From assembly GCA_051747385.1 (NCBI GenBank), contig JBNJGB010000003.1, positions 186,001 through 250,000 on the forward strand: DNA of 64,000 nt. The letters run 5' to 3'. Numbering within the stretch: position 1 is the first letter of the stretch; each line of letters opens with the position of its first letter. Shown here piece after piece: positions 7,796 through 15,882 of the stretch. Origin of the DNA: JBNJGB01 sp051747385. Lineage in GTDB: Bacteria; Myxococcota_A; UBA9042; PHBI01; JACKFB01. A program made the translations under genes and the position numbers. The notes under the pieces were generated by a model, which was not told the origin of the DNA, searched no databases, and saw only the letters and a list, made by a program, of their open reading frames with translations.

Positions 7796-9745
7796 GTGCC
7801 CGTGCGACGCCTGCTCCCGATCGTGGTGCTCGCCGTGGCCCTGCTCGCCGCGCTGCAGGCGCCGCGATACGGCCTCACTGACGCGGCCCGGGAGGCCGTG
7901 GTCGAGCCGAGCCCTCCATGGGTCGAGGCCGGCCCCGCCACGGACGGGGTCGCGGTGTGGTCGGACTGGCTGCCCATGGCGGCGAGCCTCCCGGCGACCC
8001 CGCCCTGGGCTGCCCACGTCGTGCAGTGGTTGCTCTGGGGCCTCCTCGCGCTCGGGGTGTGGAGGCTCGGACGGGCCGTCGGGGCGCGACGCGAGGGCGC
8101 GGTGGCGGCCGCCGTCCTCGTCGCCGCGCACCCGTTGGGTGTCGCGGCCCACGCCGACGTCGCGGGGCGCGGCCCGCTCATCGCCATCCTCGCCATGGTC
8201 TGGGCCCTGGCGCTGTCCCTCGGTCCGCGCTCCGGGCCCGGGGCGAGGGCGTGGCTCCGCCGGGGCGCCGTCGTGCTCGTCCTCCTCGCGGGTCTGCTCG
8301 CCCACCCTATGGTCGCGGTGACGCCGGTGGTGGGCGGCCTGGCCCTTTGGACCCGGTGGCGACGCGCGACACCCCGGCTCCTCTTCGGGGAGACGGACTG
8401 GCCGTCCTGGCTGGTCCAGGTGGGCGCCGTGGGCATCTGGCTCGCCGCGCGCGCAGCGATCCCGGGCATCGACGAGGGGGTCGCGGCGGAGCACCTGGCC
8501 CTGGGTGCGGACGGGGAGGTCGGGCTGGCCGCCGGGTGTCGCCTCGTCGCCCGAGGGATCCGCGTGGCCGCGCTCGGGGCGCCCCTGGTGCGGCGCCCCT
8601 GGGACGTGGACTGGGCCTCCGTCGGGGGCGGCGCGTGGGAGGTCTGGGTGGGCGGCGCCCTCCTCGTGGGCCTGCCGATCGCCGCGCGGCTCGTGAGGAC
8701 GGAGCGGGTCGCTACGCCGCTGTGGTGGACCTGGGCGTTGCTCCTGGCCATGAGCCAGATCGCCGAGCCCCTGCCGTCCGCCCAGCCACCGGCGCTGCTG
8801 GTCGGCGTCCTCGTGGGCCTGGCGCTGCTCGTGGGGGCCGTGGTGCGGGGGCGCGTGGCGGGCAGCCTGGCGGTGGCCGGCGCGGTGGCCCTGGTCGTGC
8901 TGCCCACGGCGCGGGCGGCCACGTGGTTCGCGACCGAGGGGACGCTCCTGCGGCACGAGCTCGCGACGGTCCCCTACGCCGCGCCGGTGCGTGCGGCCCT
9001 CGCACGCCGCGCCCTGGAGGAGGAGCGGCCGCGCCGGGCGCTGGACGTGCTGGGCGACCGGGAGGCCCCGGAACACGCAGCCCTCCGGGTGCGGGCGCTG
9101 CTGGACCTCCACCGGTGGGGGAGCGCGCGCCGGGCGCTCGAGGACGTCGACGGGGACGGCGCCGCGGCCCTCCGCTGCGAGGTGGCCGCGGCTTCCCGCT
9201 CCCTCGACGCCGTGGACCTCTGCCGGCGCGCCGTGGATGAGGAGGGGCCCGAGCCGCGCGTGATCGTGGCCCTCGCGCGGGCCCTGGAGCGGAGCCGCCG
9301 CTCCGAGGCCGCGGAGGCCGCTCTCCAGCGTGGGCTCGAGCGCCACCCGGACGACCCGCGCCTGCTCGGCGCCGCGGCCGACCTGTACGAGGACGCGGGT
9401 TGGATGCGCCAGGCCGTCGACGTCCTCGAGCGGTGGTATGCACGGACGGGGGACCCGGCGGTGCGGCGCCGGCTGGTCGACGCCCTGGGCCGCAAGGGGC
9501 GCGGCGATCGCGGGGCGGGGCGCCACGAGGAGGCGGTGGAGGCGCTGGAGCGGGCCCTGGAGCTCGCGCCGGAGCGCCACGCCCTGCGCTATCCGCTCGC
9601 CGAGGCCCTGGAGGAGCTGGGCGAGGCGGAGCGCGCCAGGACGCAGCGGGAGACGGCGCGGGGGCACGGAGCGCAGCCTCCCCGGCGGCGTGGCGGCGCG
9701 GGTCGCCCCGGAGGAGGCGCGGGGCCCATGGCGCCGGGGCCCTGA
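7796..9745 (+). CDS. Multi-pass membrane protein with C-terminal TPR domain
   Basis: About 649 residues from GTG 7796 (GTG 7802 is an alternative); no strong ribosome site decides between them. The N-terminal 400 residues hold roughly eight to ten hydrophobic segments. One stretch, HPLGVAAHADVAGRG, resembles the HP...GR signature of the TMTC/GT-C-type membrane glycosyltransferase fold. The C-terminal 250 residues are amphipathic helices typical of tetratricopeptide repeats (for example PDDPRLLGAAADLYEDAGW). TMTC proteins transfer mannose from lipid carriers in eukaryotes; bacterial homologues are mostly uncharacterised. No aspartate pair typical of a GT-C catalytic loop is obvious, so enzymatic function is uncertain. 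The gene is transcribed away from the terminator at 7720-7755. Confidence 0.6.
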   Translation: MPVRRLLPIVVLAVALLAALQAPRYGLTDAAREAVVEPSPPWVEAGPATDGVAVWSDWLPMAASLPATPPWAAHVVQWLLWGLLALGVWRLGRAVGARREGAVAAAVLVAAHPLGVAAHADVAGRGPLIAILAMVWALALSLGPRSGPGARAWLRRGAVVLVLLAGLLAHPMVAVTPVVGGLALWTRWRRATPRLLFGETDWPSWLVQVGAVGIWLAARAAIPGIDEGVAAEHLALGADGEVGLAAGCRLVARGIRVAALGAPLVRRPWDVDWASVGGGAWEVWVGGALLVGLPIAARLVRTERVATPLWWTWALLLAMSQIAEPLPSAQPPALLVGVLVGLALLVGAVVRGRVAGSLAVAGAVALVVLPTARAATWFATEGTLLRHELATVPYAAPVRAALARRALEEERPRRALDVLGDREAPEHAALRVRALLDLHRWGSARRALEDVDGDGAAALRCEVAAASRSLDAVDLCRRAVDEEGPEPRVIVALARALERSRRSEAAEAALQRGLERHPDDPRLLGAAADLYEDAGWMRQAVDVLERWYARTGDPAVRRRLVDALGRKGRGDRGAGRHEEAVEALERALELAPERHALRYPLAEALEELGEAERARTQRETARGHGAQPPRRRGGAGRPGGGAGPMAPGP

Positions 9746-9751
9746 CCCCCC

Positions 9752-9905
9752 GGGCAATCGCAAGGTCGGAGAGGTGAGGGCCGCGGGGCGGTACGGCGCC
9801 AGGCGTCGGATTGCACCCGCTCGGAAACGATGGGTTTTGGGCGTCTGAGAGCAGGCAAGGGCACGGGCAAGGGCAAGGTCCGTGCGGTCGACTTTGCGAC
9901 CGCCC
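9752..9905 (+). repeat. MITE-like repeat, copy A (degenerate)
   Basis: A 154-bp copy starting GGGCAATCGCAAGGTCGGA and ending in GTCGACTTTGCGACCGCCC, which is the inverted counterpart of the start. It contains about four CAAGGG-type hexamers, one of them CACGGG. The outermost 3' hairpin arm is mutated and no target duplication is visible. It sits just after the TPR gene stop. Confidence 0.8.
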
Positions 9906-9989
9906 GGACGTCGAGACCGGCTGCGGTTGCGCCGCGCGGCGGGGGCGTTCTAGCCTGGACGCCGCCGGGGGCGGGTCGGAGGCATCTCC

Positions 9990-11918
9990 ATGGGCGAGCA
10001 TCGCGTCGAGGAGGAGGCGGACGAGCCGCACCTGCGCCTGTTCATGCGGCGCGTGCTGGAGGACCTCCAGGCGCTCGAGCGCATGATCGACGCGGGCATG
10101 ATCGAGTCGGGCGTCCGGCGCATCGGGGCCGAGCAGGAGATGTTCCTGGTGGACTCGGCGTCCGGGCCGGCCCCGATCGCCACGGAGGTGCTGGATCGGC
10201 TCGGCGACGGGATGTTCACCACCGAGCTGGCGCGCTTCAACCTGGAGGCGAACCTCAAGCCCTTCCACCTCGGCGGGAAGTGTCTGAGCCGCCTCGAGCG
10301 CCAGATCCGCAAGGTGGTGGACATGGCCCGGGCGGCCGCGGAGCCCTCGGGCGGGGACGTGCTCCTGACGGGCATCCTGCCGTCGGTCCGCCTCGAGGAC
10401 CTGAGCATGGACAACATGACGCCCAACCCCCGGTATCGGGCGCTCAACAGCGCCATGCGGCGGCTCCGCGGCGGGAGCTTCCAGACCATCATCAAGGGCC
10501 TGGACGAGCTCCACGTCACCCACGACAACATCCTGCTCGAGGCCTGCAACACCAGCTTTCAGATCCACTTCCAGGCGGGCGCCCGGGAGTTCCCGCGGCT
10601 GTACAACCTCGCGCAGGCGGTGACCGCGCCCGTGCTCGCCGCCGCCGCGAACTCGCCGGTGCTCCTCCAGCATCGCCTGTGGCACGAGACCCGGATCGCC
10701 CTGTTCCAGCAGTCCGTCGACGTGCGCTCCAGCGCGCACCAGAAGCGCGGCGCCCGCTCCAGGGTCAGCTTCGGCGAGCGGTGGATCGAGGAGTCCGTGC
10801 TCGAGATCTTCCGCGAGGACCTCTCGCGCCTGCGCGTGATGCTCGCAGCCGGCGACGACGAGGACTCCCTGGCCCGGGTGGAGCGGGGCGAGGTGCCGCC
10901 GCTCAGCGCCCTGCGCCTGTACAACGGCACCGTGTATCGCTGGAACCGCCCCTGCTACGGCGTCCACAACGGCAAGCCCCACCTGCGCATCGAAAACCGC
11001 GCCCTCCCCGCGGGGCCGACGCCGGGGGACGAGGTGGCCAACGCCGCGTTCTACTTCGGCCTCATGTCCACGCTCCTCACCGAGTACGGCCCCATCGAGG
11101 AGGCGCTGAGCTTCGACGCCGCCAAGGCGAACTTCCTGGCGGCCGCCCACCACGGGCTCCACGCGCAGCTCACCTGGGTCGGGGGGGAGCACGTGCAGGC
11201 GACCGATCTCATCCTGGAGGAGCTGTTGCCCCTGGCGCGGAAGGGGCTCCAGTCCAAGCGCGTGGACCCGGACGACGTGGATCACTACCTGGGCATCGTC
11301 GAGGCGCGGGTGCGCGGCCGGCAGACCGGCGCGGAGTGGGCGTTCCGCTCCCTCGCGGCCATGGAGGAGCAGGGGGTCCGGCGCGAGGCCCGGCACCGCG
11401 CGCTCGTGGCCCACACCCGCGAGGCCCAGCACGACGGGGAGCCCGTGCACACCTGGCCCCTCGCCCGCGTCGACCAGTCCGAGCCCATGTGGCACGCCTA
11501 CGTGACCGTGGGGCAGCTCATGTCCACGGACGTGTTCACGGTGCGACCCCAGGACCTCGTGGACCTGGCCGCCTCCATGATGCAGTGGGAGCACATCCGG
11601 CACGTCCCCGTGGAGGACGACGGCGGCGCCCTGGTGGGGATCATCACACACCGCCACCTCCTGCGCCTCGTCGGCCGCGGCAGCGAGCCGGTCGCCATCG
11701 AGGACATCATGGAGCGCGACGTGGTGACCTGCTCCCCGCGCACGCAGACGGTGGAGGCCCTCCGCACCATGAAGGACGAGGGGGTGAGCTGCCTGCCCGT
11801 GGTCGAGGACGACGGGCGCCTCGTGGGCATCGTCACCGAGATGGACTTCCTCGACGTGGCGCGCCACGTCCTGGAGGACGAGCTCGCCAGAGCCGGGGAG
11901 GAGGCCGACCGCTCGTGA
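9990..11918 (+). CDS. GCS2-type glutamate-cysteine ligase-like enzyme fused to two CBS domains
   Basis: A 642-residue cytosolic protein; GGAGG lies seven bases before the ATG. Residues 1 to about 490 match the ATP-grasp-like glutamate-cysteine ligase family 2 fold, with the acidic metal-binding start GAEQEMFLVD and later EARFN-like and RIENRALPAGPT segments. Residues about 505-628 form a CBS pair (LMSTDVFTV and IMERDVVTC openings, each ending in a LVGI-type strand), which usually bind adenosyl nucleotides and regulate the attached enzyme. The gene overlaps the next by four bases (GTGA), so the two are probably co-translated. True substrate is unknown: GCS2 proteins include carboxylate-amine ligases as well as gamma-glutamylcysteine synthases. 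Confidence 0.78.
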   Translation: MGEHRVEEEADEPHLRLFMRRVLEDLQALERMIDAGMIESGVRRIGAEQEMFLVDSASGPAPIATEVLDRLGDGMFTTELARFNLEANLKPFHLGGKCLSRLERQIRKVVDMARAAAEPSGGDVLLTGILPSVRLEDLSMDNMTPNPRYRALNSAMRRLRGGSFQTIIKGLDELHVTHDNILLEACNTSFQIHFQAGAREFPRLYNLAQAVTAPVLAAAANSPVLLQHRLWHETRIALFQQSVDVRSSAHQKRGARSRVSFGERWIEESVLEIFREDLSRLRVMLAAGDDEDSLARVERGEVPPLSALRLYNGTVYRWNRPCYGVHNGKPHLRIENRALPAGPTPGDEVANAAFYFGLMSTLLTEYGPIEEALSFDAAKANFLAAAHHGLHAQLTWVGGEHVQATDLILEELLPLARKGLQSKRVDPDDVDHYLGIVEARVRGRQTGAEWAFRSLAAMEEQGVRREARHRALVAHTREAQHDGEPVHTWPLARVDQSEPMWHAYVTVGQLMSTDVFTVRPQDLVDLAASMMQWEHIRHVPVEDDGGALVGIITHRHLLRLVGRGSEPVAIEDIMERDVVTCSPRTQTVEALRTMKDEGVSCLPVVEDDGRLVGIVTEMDFLDVARHVLEDELARAGEEADRS

Positions 11919-12862
11919 GCCTCGACGCTCAGCTGGCCCCCTGGGAGGCCACCGGGCGCATCCTGGGGATCCGCGACGGCGGGCTCCCGGGCCCCACGGT
12001 GGTCGTCACCGGCGGGATGCACGGCAACGAGCCCGCCGGGCTCGTGGCGGGGCGGCGCGTCCTGGATCGCCTCGCGGACCACGGGAACGCCCTGCGGGGC
12101 CGCCTGGTGGTCATTGCGGGAAACATGGCGGCCCTCGAGGCGGAGCGGCGCTTCCTGGACCGGGACCTGAACCGCCGCTGGGATCGGGAGTCCCTCGAGC
12201 AGCTCCGGCGCCGGGCGGCGACCCCCCACCACCCCGAGGACGTGGAGCAGCTCGAGCTGCTGCGCATCTTCGAGCGCGTGGTGGAGCACGCCGGGCGCCG
12301 GGGCGCGATCCACCTCGATCTGCACTCCACCTCGGGCGACGCGCGCCCCTTCGCGGTGGTCGTGGACGTCGCCCACAACCTGGCGCTGGCCCGGGCGATC
12401 CGGCTGCCGATCATCCTGGGCTTCGACCGCTTCGTGGAGGCGCCGGTGCTGGACTGGTGGCACGCGCGCAGCCTGCCGGCCCTGGGCGTCGAGGGAGGGC
12501 GCCACGACGCGCCCGACACGCCCGGCCGCCTGGAGGCCGTGGTCTGGTGGGCCATGGTGGGCGCCGGCATGCTGGAGGCCGACGAAGTCCCGCAGGAGGT
12601 CGACGACCCGGAGGACTCGGTGGCGACCGCGCCCGGCGAGCCGTGGTGCTTCCACATCCTCCACCGGCACGGCGTCGAGCCGGGGGACGGCTTCCGGATG
12701 GCGCCGGGGTGGGAGGGCTTCCAGCCGGTCCGGCGGGGGGACGTCCTCGCGCGCGACCGGGCGGGGACGATCCGGGCGCCCTGCGACGGCCTGATGTTCC
12801 TGCCGCTGTACCAGGAGCAGGGGAGCGACGGCTTCTTCCTCATCGAGCCCGTGAAGCTCTGA
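11915..12862 (+). CDS. Succinylglutamate desuccinylase/aspartoacylase-family hydrolase
   Basis: A 315-residue zinc carboxypeptidase-fold protein of the M14 AstE/AspA family. The start is GTG 11915, overlapping the stop of the GCS2-CBS gene as GTGA. Metal ligands are visible as GGMHGNE (H36, E39) and DLHST (H137), with a RDLNRRW segment between them that matches the family's Arg-Asn substrate pocket. Family members remove acyl groups from amino acids such as N-succinylglutamate or N-acetylaspartate. Coupling to a carboxylate-amine ligase suggests the pair makes and unmakes an amide of glutamate or a related acid, but this is inference. It converges on the glycosyltransferase gene with directly adjacent stop codons. 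Confidence 0.78.
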   Translation: MSLDAQLAPWEATGRILGIRDGGLPGPTVVVTGGMHGNEPAGLVAGRRVLDRLADHGNALRGRLVVIAGNMAALEAERRFLDRDLNRRWDRESLEQLRRRAATPHHPEDVEQLELLRIFERVVEHAGRRGAIHLDLHSTSGDARPFAVVVDVAHNLALARAIRLPIILGFDRFVEAPVLDWWHARSLPALGVEGGRHDAPDTPGRLEAVVWWAMVGAGMLEADEVPQEVDDPEDSVATAPGEPWCFHILHRHGVEPGDGFRMAPGWEGFQPVRRGDVLARDRAGTIRAPCDGLMFLPLYQEQGSDGFFLIEPVKL

Positions 12863-13858
12863 TCAGGGGGCGTCGTCGCGGGACTCGGCCGGCGGGGTGG
12901 GCTCGCCGCCGTGGAGCTGGACCCGCTCCAGCTCGCGGACGCGGTACAGCACCTCCTCGCCGAGGCGCCGGTTGGTGGCCAGGAGGTCGCCCAGGAGGCC
13001 GAACAGGAGGATCTGGACGGCGATGATGGCCGCGATGGCGGCGGCGATGAGCGACTGGACGTGGCCCGTGGGTCCCGGGGTCGTGAACCAGAAGTACAGC
13101 CAGCGGGCGCCCAGCACGGCGGCCACCAGGAAGAAGGGCAGGCTCAGCACGAAAAACGCCCGCAGGGGCCGGTACATCGTGTAGATGCGCACGATGATGG
13201 CGAAGCTCTTCTTCAGGTAGTTCGGGATCCCCGTGAAGAGCCGGCTCTCGCGGGTCTTGGGGTTGGTCCGCACGGGGACCGAGGCCAGGGCGCGGCCGCT
13301 CACGCCCGCCTGGATGATGGTCTCGAGCGTGTAGCTGAAGCGGTTGTTCAGGGTGATGCGCTCGGCGAGCTCGCGGGTGATGGCGCGGAAGCCGCTGGGC
13401 GCGTCGCGGACGCCGGTCTCGGAGGCCAGGCGGATGACCCAGGACCCGAGCTTCTGCAGGGCCTTCTTGGAGCGCGAGAAGTGCGGGATGCGATCCACCT
13501 GGCGATCGCCCACGACCATGTCCGCGCGCCCCTCGAGGATGGGCTGCACCAGCGCCGGGACGTCGCCGCCGAAGTACTGGTTGTCGCCGTCCGTGTTGAC
13601 GACGACGTCGGCGCCCAGCTTCACGCAGGCGTCGAGGCCGGCGAGGTACGCCGCGGCCAGGCCCCGGTTCACGGGGAGGCGGACGACGTGGTCCACGCCG
13701 TGCTCCCGGGCGACGTCCACGGTGCGATCCGTGGAGCCGTCGTCGATGATCAGCCACTCGACCCGGTCGACGCCGGGGATCTCCCGCGGCAGATCGCGCA
13801 GCACCTCCGGGAGGGTCTCCTCCTCGTTCAAGCACGGGATCTGGATGATGACCTTCAT
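12863..13858 (-). CDS. GT2-family membrane glycosyltransferase (dolichyl-phosphate mannosyltransferase-like)
   Basis: A 331-residue protein. The GT-A domain begins MKVIIQIPCLNEEETL and has IDDGSTD (39-44) and the DXD-type NTDGDNQ (88-94) for nucleotide-sugar and metal binding. A DAPSGFRAI segment follows around residue 155, as in polyprenyl-phosphate glycosyltransferases. Two hydrophobic helices lie at about residues 225-290, and a basic amphipathic tail ends the protein. It probably loads a sugar onto a lipid carrier at the inner face of the membrane. ATG 13858 is chosen because it begins the conserved first strand. Two MITE-like repeats lie directly upstream, in what would be its promoter region. 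Confidence 0.8.
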   Translation of the reverse strand: MKVIIQIPCLNEEETLPEVLRDLPREIPGVDRVEWLIIDDGSTDRTVDVAREHGVDHVVRLPVNRGLAAAYLAGLDACVKLGADVVVNTDGDNQYFGGDVPALVQPILEGRADMVVGDRQVDRIPHFSRSKKALQKLGSWVIRLASETGVRDAPSGFRAITRELAERITLNNRFSYTLETIIQAGVSGRALASVPVRTNPKTRESRLFTGIPNYLKKSFAIIVRIYTMYRPLRAFFVLSLPFFLVAAVLGARWLYFWFTTPGPTGHVQSLIAAAIAAIIAVQILLFGLLGDLLATNRRLGEEVLYRVRELERVQLHGGEPTPPAESRDDAP

Positions 13859-13918
13859 GGCGCGCGGGACCATACCGGCCGGCCGTGCCGGTGTCGACTC
13901 ACCCTGGAGTTCAGCCCA

Positions 13919-14077
13919 GGGCGGTCGCAAAGTCGACCGCCCTCCCTTGCCCTTGCCCTTGCCCTTGCCCTTGCCTGCTCTCAGACGCGGAGAATCCATC
14001 GCTTCCGAGCGGGTGCAATCCGGCGCCGGGCGCGGTACCGCCGCGCGGCCCACGCTTGTCCGACTTTGCGATTGCCC
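13919..14077 (-). repeat. MITE-like repeat, copy B1
   Basis: A 159-bp copy, inverted relative to copies A, C and D. The terminal inverted repeats are GGGCGGTCGCAAAGTCGAC and, at the other end, the complement of GGGCAATCGCAAAGTCGGA. It contains five CCCTTG hexamers. It is flanked on both sides by the 12-bp GGAGTTCAGCCC and lies directly before copy B2. Confidence 0.88.
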
Positions 14078-14091
14078 TGGAGTTCAGCCCA

Positions 14092-14250
14092 GGGCGGTCG
14101 CAAAGTCGACCGCCCTCCCTTGCCCATGCCCTTGCCCTTGCCCTTGCCTGCTCTCAGACGCGCAAAGTCCATCGTCTCCGAGCGGGTGCAATCCGGCGCG
14201 GGGCGCGGTACCGCCGCACGGCCCACGCTTGTCCGACTTTGCGATTGCCC
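14092..14250 (-). repeat. MITE-like repeat, copy B2
   Basis: A second 159-bp copy in the same orientation, offset 173 bp from B1 and nearly identical to it. One of its five hexamers is CCCATG. The 12-bp flank GGAGTTCAGCCC occurs a third time after it and contains the stop codon of the YjbQ gene. Confidence 0.88.
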
Positions 14251-14256
14251 TGGAGT

Positions 14257-14673
14257 TCAGCCCACCACGGTGACGGTCACGCGGCGCCCGTGCCCGGCGT
14301 GGCGGTGCTCCCACAGGTAGATGCCCTGCCAGGTGCCCAGGTCGCAGCGACCGCCGTGGACGGGGACGCCGATGGACGTGCGCGTGAGGACGCTGCGCAC
14401 GTGGGACGGCATGTCGTCGGGGCCCTCGGCGGTGTGGCGGAACAGGTCGTCGCCGTCGGGGACGAGGCGGGAGAGGAAGGCCTCCAGGTCCCGGCGCACG
14501 TCCGGGTCGGCGTTCTCGGTGATCATGAGCGAGGCGCTCGTGTGGTGCACGAAGACGGTACACAGGCCGTCGCGGATGCCGGAGGCGCGGACGAGGTCCT
14601 GGACGCGGTCGGTGATCTCCACGGTGCTGCGGCCGGGCGTCCGGACGGTGATGGACTCGGAGAAGGTGCTCAT
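14257..14673 (-). CDS. yjbQ: YjbQ/UPF0047-family protein
   Basis: A 138-residue single-domain protein of the conserved YjbQ family, with the hallmark histidine motif VHHTSASLMI (H43, H44), the ENADPDVR segment and the C-terminal GTWQGIYLWEHR block. Members show weak thiamine-phosphate synthase activity in vitro, but the physiological role is unsettled. ATG 14673 has AGGA at a reasonable distance, while the alternative at 14682 abuts it. The stop codon lies inside the 12-bp sequence duplicated by the repeat insertions downstream, so the insertions landed exactly at the gene end without damaging it. Confidence 0.88.
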   Translation of the reverse strand: MSTFSESITVRTPGRSTVEITDRVQDLVRASGIRDGLCTVFVHHTSASLMITENADPDVRRDLEAFLSRLVPDGDDLFRHTAEGPDDMPSHVRSVLTRTSIGVPVHGGRCDLGTWQGIYLWEHRHAGHGRRVTVTVVG

Positions 14674-14716
14674 GGGCGGCATCCTAGCGGCGGTCGGGCG
14701 GGATCTCGACCCCGGA

Positions 14717-15424
14717 TCAGGCGGGAGGCTCGTAGGGGTCGCCGTCGAAGGACCAGAGGCCCGGGCGCGTCGGGACGTCGAGCTGGTCCCGGAGCTGGCC
14801 CAGGAAGACGTGGCGCGGGATCTCGCGGGCGCCGAAGCGCGCGAGGTGCTCCGTGTAGACCTGGCAGTCCACGAGGCCGACGCCCCACCGGCGGAGCTGC
14901 CGCACGGTGGCGACGAAGGCGATCTTCGAGGCGTCGTCAGCCCGGGCGAACATGGACTCCCCGAAGAACATCCCGCCGAGGGACACGCCGTACAGGCCGC
15001 CCACGAGCTCGCCGTCGCGCCAGGCCTCCGCGGAGTGGGCGTAGCCCATGTCGTGCAGGAGGACGTAGGCCTCGATCATCTCCTCCGTGAGCCAGGTGCC
15101 GTTCTGACCGGGCCGCGGCACGCTGGCGCACGCCGTGATCACGTCGCGGAAGGCCGTGTCGAAGCGAAGCGTGTAGGGGCGCCTCCGCATGTGCTTCCGC
15201 AGGCTGCGGCCCACGTGCAGCTCCCGCGGATGGAGGACCATGCGCGGATCCGGCGAGTGCCACAGCAGGGGCATCCCCTCGTCGTACCAGGGGAAGATCC
15301 CCGTGCGATAGCCCAGGAGCAGGCGCTCCGGGCGGAGATCGCCGCCGACCGCGAGGAGCCCGGAGGGATCGGCCAGCTCCGGGTGCGGAAACACGAGATC
15401 CTCGTCCAGGGCGAAGACGGGCAT
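14717..15424 (-). CDS. aat: Leucyl/phenylalanyl-tRNA-protein transferase
   Basis: A 235-residue enzyme of the N-end rule pathway that transfers Leu or Phe from aminoacyl-tRNA to proteins with N-terminal Arg or Lys, marking them for ClpS-ClpAP. Family motifs are GLLAVGGDL near the start, GIFPWY, WHSPDPRMVL, YAHSAEAW, and the catalytic GLYGVSLGGMFFGESMF segment. Length is typical (about 230-240). It is transcribed with YjbQ in the same direction, 43 bases upstream of that gene. An AAGGAGG lies about 35 bases before the ATG, too far to act for this start. Confidence 0.93.
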   Translation of the reverse strand: MPVFALDEDLVFPHPELADPSGLLAVGGDLRPERLLLGYRTGIFPWYDEGMPLLWHSPDPRMVLHPRELHVGRSLRKHMRRRPYTLRFDTAFRDVITACASVPRPGQNGTWLTEEMIEAYVLLHDMGYAHSAEAWRDGELVGGLYGVSLGGMFFGESMFARADDASKIAFVATVRQLRRWGVGLVDCQVYTEHLARFGAREIPRHVFLGQLRDQLDVPTRPGLWSFDGDPYEPPA

Positions 15425-15521
15425 GGGGAGCGAAGAAACCGCCTGGGCGTGCAGGGGATTCCCTCCTTTCGCATAATCCGGACGCGAGGATCAACGACGC
15501 TCCCGAGCGCACGGAGGCCCC

Positions 15522-15818
15522 GTGGCCGACACGCCCCCGACGACCCGCCGCCGCCTGTCCTGGCCGTGGCGGCTGCTCCACTGGTTCATCATCGCGAACT
15601 TCGCCGCCGAGATCGCCTACGCGGGGTGGATGGTCTTCGCGATCATCGCCCCGCCCGGCGGCGGACCGCTCGGCGAGCGCGCCTCGGAGATCCCCTTCGA
15701 GATGATGGTGACCCGGCGCCTGTACGCCATCGAGTGCTGGCTGGCCATCCTGGGCCTGGCCGTCTACCTGGCCATCACCGAGATCGCTCCCCGGTTGCGC
15801 GCCTCGCGCGGGGCCTGA
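15522..15818 (+). CDS. Small two-helix membrane protein
   Basis: A 98-residue protein from GTG 15522, with GGAGG a few bases upstream. A short basic N-terminus is followed by two hydrophobic segments (about residues 18-42 and 66-88) separated by a Pro/Gly-rich loop and ending in a basic tail. The LLHWFIIANF start resembles small membrane-anchored cytochrome or dehydrogenase subunits, but no haem ligand set is convincing. I do not recognise the family. It is divergent from aat and is followed by a strong hairpin. Confidence 0.6.
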   Translation: MADTPPTTRRRLSWPWRLLHWFIIANFAAEIAYAGWMVFAIIAPPGGGPLGERASEIPFEMMVTRRLYAIECWLAILGLAVYLAITEIAPRLRASRGA

Positions 15819-15820
15819 GA

Positions 15821-15864
15821 CGACGACGGCCCGCCTCCGGGTGGAAGCGGGCCGTCGATCGTCG
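15821..15864. terminator. Bidirectional hairpin terminator
   Basis: CGACGGCCCGC (15824-15834) pairs perfectly with GCGGGCCGTCG (15847-15857) across a 12-base loop. It sits between the converging ends of the small membrane protein and the FadL-type gene. The T run is weak, so terminator function is inferred from stem strength and position. Confidence 0.65.
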
Positions 15865-15882
15865 TTCGGATTCCCCGGCGGC

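Noticed and set aside
13919..14250. Terminators of yjbQ only
   Set aside because: The hairpin ends could terminate transcription, but the same 135-159 bp sequence recurs elsewhere with target duplications, so a mobile repeat explains more.
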